Assembly (NCBI GenBank): GCA_028274885.1
Contig: JAQCMX010000184.1
Location: 1 to 11,735 of the forward strand
Source: Haloarculaceae archaeon
GTDB taxonomy: Archaea; Halobacteriota; Halobacteria; Halobacteriales; Haloarculaceae
Length of the DNA: 11,735 nucleotides
Direction of reading: 5' to 3'
The notes below the pieces were generated by a model. The model searched no databases, was not told where the DNA came from, and saw only the letters and a program-made list of their open reading frames with translations. The translations under genes and the position numbers were made by a program. Each line of letters starts with the position of its first letter. Positions within the stretch are counted from its first letter, which is position 1. Below are positions 5,713-11,735 of the stretch, piece after piece.

Positions 5713-6888
5713 TCAGTCCCGGACGTGCTGGCGGGTGATGATCACGACACAGACGAGCAGACTCGCTGCAAGTATCCAAAACGCCACAGCAAAGCTGCTG
5801 AGTTCCGCGATGAGGCCAACAGCACCGGGGCCAAAGGCGTTGGCACCGAGAAACACTGCGCGGGCCGCGCCGAGATCACCACCCACGTTCTCGGCGGGGG
5901 CCGCGTCCATGATCACTGCGTCGGCGATAGGAAACTGGGTCTTATAGCCAAGCGCGGTCAGCACCGTTCCGACGGCGACGGCCGGGAGGACGGGAGCGGT
6001 CAACACCAGGATGACCCCGAAAATTGCGACGAGAAGGCCGGCGATGCTGACCCCGGTGCGCGAGAACCGGTCTGTCATCTCCCCTGCGACGGGTTTTGTC
6101 ACCAGTCCGACCGCGAACAGGAGGGCAAAGCTCGCGCCCGCAACGGTCTCGGAGAACCCGGCCGTCACCAAAAGCGTGGGAAAAAAGTTCGTCAGGCCGC
6201 CCACAAAAAAGTAAAAGATCGCGAAGGCAACGACCAGTTCGCGCTGTTCGCGCGTTGCGACGATCCGCCCCGCAGTTCCGGCGGGATCGAGTCGCACCCG
6301 TGCCAGGCGGTAGGCTTCCCGGTTCCAGACGGCAAAGAGAACCGTCACCCCCGTGAGGATCGCAAAGATGGGGACAAAGGCCATCCGCCAGGTTGTCGTC
6401 GCCAGGACGGCGACAGCCAGTCCCGCCGCGACAAGCCCACCAAGATCGGTCCCCGCCGAATAGACTCCAAGCGCTCGCCCGCGACGCGCATCGAACAGAT
6501 CGTTAACGAGGGCCCGGGACGGACTGGCGTACAGCCCTTTCCCGACACCGAGGACGACGAGACCGCACACGAACAGCCCGGCTGTCACAGAGCCTCCGAT
6601 GACAGCGAAGGCAACGAGCAAAACGGCAAATCCCGGGAGAACGAGTGTCCCCCGGGACAGTTCGTCCGAGTAGGTCCCGCTGGGGTACTGAACGAGCGCG
6701 TAGATCAGACCAAACGCGGTCAGTGCGATACCGATGGCACCCGGGGAGAACCCGAGCGTCTCCGTGATGCGGGGTAAAAGCGGCGGCAGGAGGAAGCGTC
6801 CCCCCTGAAGTGTCGCCCAGCCAAGCGCAAGTACCGCAAGCATCCGCGTCGGGTACGACACCGACAGTGACGAACGCTGCCTGCTCAC
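5713..6888 (-). CDS. Major facilitator superfamily transporter
   Basis: Membrane carrier of 391 residues with about 12 hydrophobic helices in two halves joined by a polar segment at about 188-216. The MFS motif A of the first half is PSGTYSDELSRG at 69-80 and its second-half copy is VAGEMTDRFSRTG at 267-279. No substrate-specific motif was recognised, so import or efflux and substrate remain open. The start is GTG at 6888, which overlaps the prs stop TGA in a 4-nt GTGA; an internal ATG at codon 16 (6843) is a less likely start because it would shorten the cytoplasmic N-terminus right up to helix 1 and lose the overlap. It is the last gene of the hemL-ORF-prs-MFS operon. Its coupling to prs suggests a nucleobase, nucleoside or related substrate, but this is guesswork. 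Confidence 0.88.
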   Translation of the reverse strand: MSRQRSSLSVSYPTRMLAVLALGWATLQGGRFLLPPLLPRITETLGFSPGAIGIALTAFGLIYALVQYPSGTYSDELSRGTLVLPGFAVLLVAFAVIGGSVTAGLFVCGLVVLGVGKGLYASPSRALVNDLFDARRGRALGVYSAGTDLGGLVAAGLAVAVLATTTWRMAFVPIFAILTGVTVLFAVWNREAYRLARVRLDPAGTAGRIVATREQRELVVAFAIFYFFVGGLTNFFPTLLVTAGFSETVAGASFALLFAVGLVTKPVAGEMTDRFSRTGVSIAGLLVAIFGVILVLTAPVLPAVAVGTVLTALGYKTQFPIADAVIMDAAPAENVGGDLGAARAVFLGANAFGPGAVGLIAELSSFAVAFWILAASLLVCVVIITRQHVRD

Positions 6889-7727
6889 AGTGTGTTGGCG
6901 ATCGCCGGCGCCACGCTGACTTCACTGACCGCCCGATCGAGGGTATCGGTTCCGTAAACGGTTTCAACGCCGGCCCGGGCGAGTTTCAGGTGTGCGGTAT
7001 GTGCTAACAGCGGGTGGACACAGGTGACAAACACACGGGTGGCCTCGCGGTCGTTCAGTACCACGACGCTCTCGCTCATCGTGGCGCCGGTGGCGATGAT
7101 GTCGTCGACCAGCACCACGTCCCGGCCACCGACGCCGGCATCACTCGGTTCGATCTCGACTTCGGTGCCGGAGTGGCGCATCTTCTCGAAGTAGTCGACC
7201 GTCCCACCGCCGTAGGCGTCACTGACTGTCTCAGCAAGCGCCAGAGCACCGCTGTCTGGGGCGAGAAAGAGCGGATCGACAAGTTCTTCGAGCGGTTCCG
7301 CGAGCCGACCCGCCGCGTCGATGGATTCGGCCGGTACGTCAAAAAAGTCACATACGGCGTCCTCGTGCGGGTTGACAGTCAGGACCCGGTCGCTTCCGGT
7401 CGAAATAGCCCGTGCAACCGCACGCGCCGAGACGGCCTCTCCCCCCTGGAAAGCCCGGTTCTGTCGTGTGTATCCCATGTACGGGATGACCGTCGTCACC
7501 TCACTTGCGCCGGCCTCTCGGACCGCATCCTGGAGCTGGAGGAGTTCGATGTGAGCTCCATCCGAAGCGGTGGAGCCGACGACCACCACCTCGCCAGTGA
7601 CCGCGCCGACCTGAACGTGTCGCTCACCGTCTGGGAACTGTTCGAACGAGACCTCCGCGAGTTGCTGCCCCGTCTCGGCGGCAAGCCGGACGGCGAGTGC
7701 CTGCGTTGTGGACCCGGAGACGATCAT
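6885..7727 (-). CDS. prs: Ribose-phosphate pyrophosphokinase (PRPP synthetase)
   Basis: Cytoplasmic enzyme making 5-phosphoribosyl diphosphate from ribose 5-phosphate and ATP, feeding purine, pyrimidine, His, Trp and NAD synthesis. From ATG 7727 it has 280 residues, the archaeal size. MIVSGSTTQ matches archaeal N-termini. FPDGERHV is at 31-38, the substrate segment YMGYTRQNRAF at 83-93, NPHED at 119-123, the catalytic-loop Lys182 in FEKMRHSGTE, and the PRPP signature DVVLVDDIIATGATM at 203-217. Two positions commonly Asp in relatives (RQD and VDxH) are Asn here, a mild deviation. An in-frame TTG at 7772 would add 15 acidic residues, but ATG 7727 gives the family N-terminus and a 4-nt ATGA overlap with the preceding small gene. 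The stop overlaps the MFS start in GTGA. Confidence 0.93.
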   Translation of the reverse strand: MIVSGSTTQALAVRLAAETGQQLAEVSFEQFPDGERHVQVGAVTGEVVVVGSTASDGAHIELLQLQDAVREAGASEVTTVIPYMGYTRQNRAFQGGEAVSARAVARAISTGSDRVLTVNPHEDAVCDFFDVPAESIDAAGRLAEPLEELVDPLFLAPDSGALALAETVSDAYGGGTVDYFEKMRHSGTEVEIEPSDAGVGGRDVVLVDDIIATGATMSESVVVLNDREATRVFVTCVHPLLAHTAHLKLARAGVETVYGTDTLDRAVSEVSVAPAIANTL

Positions 7728-8028
7728 GTGCGAGGAGTCGCTTTCCGGGCTAAACCCGTTTTCGATTGGCAACTCCTCGATCGGGGACCCGTGCGTTCAC
7801 ACACCAGATGAACCTCCGCGGTCGCGGCAAACGGTTCGGCGTCCGCCGAGTCGGGTGGAGTTTGCCCCACAGTCCCCGTGGCGACGTCGCGTACGTCCGC
7901 GAGTTCGAACATCGTGACCGTCTCGCCGATCCGAAAGACACCGTCGGGAGCCGCGAGGAAGGCTGCCGTTTTGGGGCGAGTCCGTTCGAAGAGGCGCCAC
8001 TCGTCCTCGGCGCTGTCACTCTCCCCGG

Positions 8029-8032
<4 letters not shown>
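7724..8032 (-). CDS. Uncharacterised small haloarchaeal-type protein between hemL and prs (CTG start proposed)
   Basis: A 102-codon frame begins at CTG 8032-8030, overlapping the hemL stop in CTGA, and ends at TGA 7724, overlapping the prs ATG in ATGA. No ATG, GTG or TTG exists in this frame before ATG 7912, which would leave only 62 codons. Residues 1-80 look like a genuine haloarchaeal protein: 16 Asp/Glu against 7 Arg/Lys, including DEWRLFERTRPKTAAFLAAP and TVTMFELADVRDVATGTV. The last 20 residues have six basic and no acidic residues and poor third-position G/C, so the tail may be out of frame after a one-base deletion near 7787. I recognise no family. Context (heme precursor, PRPP) gives no clear function. 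Exact start and end are uncertain, but the presence of a gene here is likely. Confidence 0.55.
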
Positions 8033-9369
<1,337 letters not shown>

Positions 9370-9607
9370 ACTCCGACTTCGACTTCGGACGGAAAGAAGC
9401 TAACGTCCCATCCACAGTCGGCGGCCGGGTCGTCATGACAGTCCGTACAGCACAACGGTCACGAACGTATCATCGGAGAGAGCCCCTGTCTGGGGGACAG
9501 AAACAGGACCCATGTCCGGGCGGTTTGAACGGGTCAGTACCGCCGTTGTCCGGATCGAGAACGGAAAAGGTGAGTTTAGTTAACAATACCACTCAGCGGG
9601 CCGGTGT
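9370..9607. other. 238-bp gap between amt-PII and hemL
   Basis: No gene was seen. The hemL side has a weak TATA-like site near 9400-9404 (minus strand), giving a short leader. The amt side has a TTTT tract on the minus strand about 40 bases past the amt stop, which could help termination. Neither site is strong. Confidence 0.3.
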
Positions 9608-11275
9608 TTAGACCGCTTCGGTGCCACGGTTGCCGGTCCGGATCTGCAACGCATCCTCGATCGGCATGACGAATATCTTACCGTCCCCTGGTTCGCCCGT
9701 GTTCGCGGCATCCTCGATTGCGCTGATGACATCCTCCGTCGGGACGTCAGCGACCACGCATTCGATTTTGACCTTCTGGTGCAGGTCGACTGTGTACTCC
9801 TCGCCGCGCCACTGACCCGTCTTGGCTGGCTGCGAGCCACGGCCAGAGACGTTCGTCACTGTCAGTGACGGCGCTTCGGCTTCGGCGAGCGCGCGCTTGA
9901 CGTCGCCCAGTTTGTCCGGGCGGATGATCGCAGTGACCATCTCGATTCCGCTGCCGCCGTCTGTTCGAAGGTCGTGAGTCTCGAGACCGCCGTCAGTTGC
10001 GACGTTTGGCTCGCCGAACTCGGGGTAGGTCTCGACGCCGTGTTCGGAGATGTCGAGCCCTTCGCGCTCGTGTTCTCTGGAGACCCGCGCCTGGCCAGTT
10101 GCCTTGAACGCGTACCAGATAACGAACGTGGCGGTGATCGTCCATCCCGCGATGAGGACAACGCCGACAAGCTGTGCAATGAATGCATCAACGATCGACG
10201 GGCCGAGGTTGAAGTGAACGAAGGGTGCGGCGAGTGCACCGATAATACCTGCCGTCCCGTGGACGGGGAACACCGCACAGACGTCGTCGATCTTGAGGTT
10301 CTTTTCGACGTACTCGAAAACAATCGGGAGCTGAGCGCCGGAGATGAGACCGACGAGCAGTGCGCCCCACCACGTCGCGATGTGTGGGATCGCGGTGATA
10401 CCGACCAGACCGGCAAGCATACCGTTTGCGACGTACAGCGTGTCTACCTTCTGGTTTCTGATCAGCGAGACGGCTCCGGCACCGATCGCACCCGTACCCA
10501 TCGCCAGGGTCGTCGCCATCGCAACGCGGCCGAGGCGGTCACCGCCGGCGAAGGCACTTGCGGTCCCGACGTTGAAGCCGTACCAGCCAAAGGCGAGGAT
10601 CAGCGTTCCGAGCACAGCGAAACTCATCGAGTGCCCCGGGATCACGTTGACGCTGCCGTCCTCGCTGTAGCGTTTCACCCGCGGACCGAGAACGTACGCT
10701 GCGGTGAGACCCGCAATGCCGCCCAGTCCGTGCACGATCATTCCACCCGCGAAGTCGATATAGGCCGTGCCGGTGAGATCCTCCACGAACCCGGACCCGG
10801 TAACTCCAATACCGGTCCAGGTCATAGCGATGGTCATCGGGTAGATCACGGCCGCAAGCAGGAAGGTGTACGCGACGTACGCTCGCAGTTTCGCGCGGCC
10901 GGCGACTGCGCCCGAAACGATCGTCGCCGCGGTCATCGCGAACACTGCACCGTACAGCCAGCCGATGTACTGGGAGGCGTCACCGGAAGCCTTGTCGAGG
11001 AAGGGTGCCCCGCTTTCGAACGCGGAGATCTTCAACCCGTCGGCCATGAAGTTTGCGAACCCGATTCCGATCAGGAAAAACACCGTGACACCAACACCCC
11101 ACGTCAGGAGGTTCTTCGTCAGCTGGTTGGCGACGTTTTTCGACCGGACCTGACCCGATTCGAGCATCGCAAAGCCCGCGTGCATGAAAAAGATCAGGAA
11201 GGTTACAGTTAGGAACCAGGTGTTGCTGACTGCCTCTTCGATTGCCGCTGTCTCTTGAAGTACTATTGCGTCCAT
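9608..11275 (-). CDS. amt: Ammonium channel (Amt) fused to a C-terminal PII (GlnK) signalling domain
   Basis: One 555-residue chain joins two proteins usually encoded separately. Residues 1 to about 395 are an Amt channel with about 11 membrane segments. Conserved features are Asp174 (IDFAGG), the pore histidines His182 and His339, Trp153, and the cytoplasmic tail motif EGLDISEHG near 405-413 that couples to PII. After a roughly 23-residue Gly/Asp linker (421-443), residues 444-555 are a complete PII protein. It aligns without gaps to E. coli GlnK by eye: Gln482 equals Q39, Arg490 equals R47 (the T-loop Arg that plugs the AmtB pore), Tyr494 equals the modifiable Y51, Lys501 equals K58, Lys533 equals K90 and Arg546 equals R103; Trp489 replaces Y46. 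The signature TGEPGDGKIFVMP is present. It would import ammonium in a trimer with built-in ATP/ADP/2-oxoglutarate-dependent gating. ATG 11275 has a good Shine-Dalgarno site. Confidence 0.96.
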   Translation of the reverse strand: MDAIVLQETAAIEEAVSNTWFLTVTFLIFFMHAGFAMLESGQVRSKNVANQLTKNLLTWGVGVTVFFLIGIGFANFMADGLKISAFESGAPFLDKASGDASQYIGWLYGAVFAMTAATIVSGAVAGRAKLRAYVAYTFLLAAVIYPMTIAMTWTGIGVTGSGFVEDLTGTAYIDFAGGMIVHGLGGIAGLTAAYVLGPRVKRYSEDGSVNVIPGHSMSFAVLGTLILAFGWYGFNVGTASAFAGGDRLGRVAMATTLAMGTGAIGAGAVSLIRNQKVDTLYVANGMLAGLVGITAIPHIATWWGALLVGLISGAQLPIVFEYVEKNLKIDDVCAVFPVHGTAGIIGALAAPFVHFNLGPSIVDAFIAQLVGVVLIAGWTITATFVIWYAFKATGQARVSREHEREGLDISEHGVETYPEFGEPNVATDGGLETHDLRTDGGSGIEMVTAIIRPDKLGDVKRALAEAEAPSLTVTNVSGRGSQPAKTGQWRGEEYTVDLHQKVKIECVVADVPTEDVISAIEDAANTGEPGDGKIFVMPIEDALQIRTGNRGTEAV

Positions 11276-11282
11276 TTGTTTT

Positions 11283-11287
11283 TCACC
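11283..11287 (-). promoter_or_regulatory. Shine-Dalgarno site of amt
   Basis: GGTGA on the minus strand ends 7 bases before the amt ATG, good spacing for pairing with 16S rRNA. Few genes in this window have one, which fits a message with a real 5' leader rather than a leaderless one. Confidence 0.5.
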
Positions 11288-11318
11288 GTTGTCTTATTTT
11301 GCATTTTTCTTTGTGCAT
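11283..11318 (-). CDS. Possible 11-codon upstream ORF in the amt leader
   Basis: ATG at 11318 opens an 11-codon frame (MHKEKCKIRQR), whose TGA forms part of the amt Shine-Dalgarno sequence. It lies inside the leader predicted from the TATA box at 11387-11394. The product is basic and Lys/Arg-rich with no recognisable identity. If translated, ribosomes would stop directly on the amt ribosome binding site and could affect amt initiation. Chance is quite possible at this length. Confidence 0.2.
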   Translation of the reverse strand: MHKEKCKIRQR

Positions 11319-11386
11319 GGTTACTAGTGTCTCGTTTCTGCTTTCGGTTGTCAACTTGTCCACGGAATACTGTTGTGTATTTCCAC

Positions 11387-11394
11387 TATATAAA
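11387..11394 (-). promoter_or_regulatory. TATA box upstream of amt
   Basis: TTTATATA on the minus strand is the best TATA match in the region, centred about 115 bases before the amt ATG. Transcription would begin near 11365, giving a leader of about 90 nt, long for a haloarchaeon. No convincing TATA is seen closer in, though an A-rich stretch lies near 11290-11310. Confidence 0.5.
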
Positions 11395-11483
11395 CATTGG
11401 CTTTACACACACAAGTAACGACGAGAAAATAACTACATGTACTCAATATTCATCATTATATTACGCATATAAGGTTGTATTTC

Positions 11484-11530
11484 GTCCAGTGTTTGGACAT
11501 TTGCGCTGCGGATTTGTTGAATATCTCAAC
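11484..11530. repeat. Two short hairpins upstream of amt
   Basis: GTCCA (11484-11488) pairs with TGGAC (11494-11498), and GTTGA (11516-11520) pairs with TCAAC (11526-11530). Each has a 5-bp stem and a 5-base loop. Both lie more than 90 bases upstream of the amt TATA box, so a direct operator role is uncertain. Confidence 0.35.
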
Positions 11531-11594
11531 CGGCCTCACTCTGTGATGTCGGGGACTGTGCTCTCCTGTTTCGCACGCGCAAATGGCTGCAACG

Positions 11595-11627
11595 CGTCTG
11601 AAATCCGATGTTGGCGGATTTGAGACG
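11595..11627. repeat. 13-bp imperfect inverted repeat
   Basis: CGTCTGAAATCCG (11595-11607) pairs with CGGATTTGAGACG (11615-11627) with one mismatch and a 7-base loop. No T-run follows on either strand. It could be a transcript-end hairpin of a gene to the right, or a hairpin at the edge of a small mobile element. Confidence 0.6.
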
Positions 11628-11696
11628 AAATAAGGCTGAACCTATCCCACCAGTGGTGCCGACTGAGTTGGTTAAACTGTCCTGTCCACGCGCGAT

Positions 11697-11735
11697 TTTG
11701 GGTGGCCAACCCCGCCGTTTGGGTGGCCAACCCCG
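11697..11735. repeat. Direct repeat of an 18-mer at the window end
   Basis: TTTGGGTGGCCAACCCCG occurs at 11697-11714 and again, identically, at 11718-11735, a 21-base period. Each unit contains GGGT-GGCCA-ACCC, which can form a small hairpin. The second copy ends exactly at the window edge, so the array may continue. Confidence 0.8.

Larger units (their letters stand above)
11276..11735. other. 460-bp region upstream of amt without a convincing gene
   Basis: The part next to amt holds the leader and promoter described separately. From 11400 to 11480 the sequence is AT-rich, and from 11484 to the window end it carries several dyads and a direct repeat. A minus-strand frame ending at 11536 (C-terminus reading ISDALQPFARAKQESTVPDI and two more residues) is open to near the window edge. 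It could be the tail of a gene entering from the right, but it is not acidic and resembles no family I know, so I do not call it as coding. Confidence 0.4.

Noticed and set aside
5725..6777. A 350-codon plus-strand frame antisense to the MFS gene
   Set aside because: Shadow frame. The product is polar and Gly/Arg/Asp-rich with no motif, whereas the minus strand encodes a 12-helix transporter.
7750..8019. A GTG-started 89-codon minus-strand frame between hemL and prs
   Set aside because: Extremely Arg/Ser/Pro-rich and not acidic; it is a shifted reading of the more plausible acidic small gene at 7724-8032.
9974..11212. A 412-codon plus-strand frame antisense to amt-PII
   Set aside because: Shadow of the real gene caused by codon bias; the product is a low-complexity polar, Arg/Asp/Glu-rich chain with no domain, while the minus strand encodes a clear Amt-PII.
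11536..11730. A minus-strand frame at the right edge as a transposase tail
   Set aside because: The C-terminal stretch is suggestive, but no DDE, HUH or other transposase motif is visible and the sequence is cut by the window edge; not enough to call.

Overview
The window looks like a piece of haloarchaeal (class Halobacteria) chromosome. The reasons are strongly acidic predicted proteins, high-GC third codon positions, a twin-arginine lipoprotein signal on a solute-binding protein, archaeal BRE/TATA promoters (CGAAA next to TTTATT or TTAATA) a few dozen bases before start codons, and mostly absent Shine-Dalgarno sites. No rRNA, tRNA, CRISPR array or complete insertion sequence was seen.

Left region (1-3027, all minus strand, transcribed right to left): an SDR-family dehydrogenase, then livF (ABC ATPase), livH (permease) and livK (Tat-exported lipoprotein binding protein, cut by the window edge). 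This is a branched-chain amino acid-type (HAAT) ABC importer. Its second permease (LivM) and second ATPase (LivG) are not in the window. livK has its own TATA box as well as being downstream in the probable operon. A 40-codon ORF fits exactly between livF and livH.

Middle (3028-5712): a long divergent intergenic stretch that holds what looks like a decayed N-terminal piece of a Ppx/GppA phosphatase; an acyl/aryl-CoA ligase on the plus strand with its own promoter; then another gene-poor stretch with a tandem 12-mer, a strong hairpin, and a 30-codon ORF resembling the first strand of a thiolase-type protein. With the SDR and the ligase, this points to CoA-thioester catabolism of an imported organic or amino acid; the substrate cannot be told.

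Right (5713-9369, minus strand): hemL, an uncharacterised small gene, prs (PRPP synthetase) and an MFS transporter form a compact operon in which each junction is a 4-nt overlap (CTGA, ATGA, GTGA). The small gene can be read over its full length only from a CTG codon, and its last ~20 codons look out of frame. HemL carries an insert with four cysteines.

Far right (9608-11735): a single 555-codon gene joins a complete Amt ammonium channel to a complete PII (GlnK) signalling domain in one chain, with the T-loop pore-plugging Arg, modifiable Tyr and ligand residues retained. It has a distant TATA box, a Shine-Dalgarno site and a tiny upstream ORF. The last ~330 bases carry dyad symmetries and a direct repeat running off the window, with no convincing gene. 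The Amt-PII fusion is the most striking item; the small gene between hemL and prs is the most likely undescribed one.
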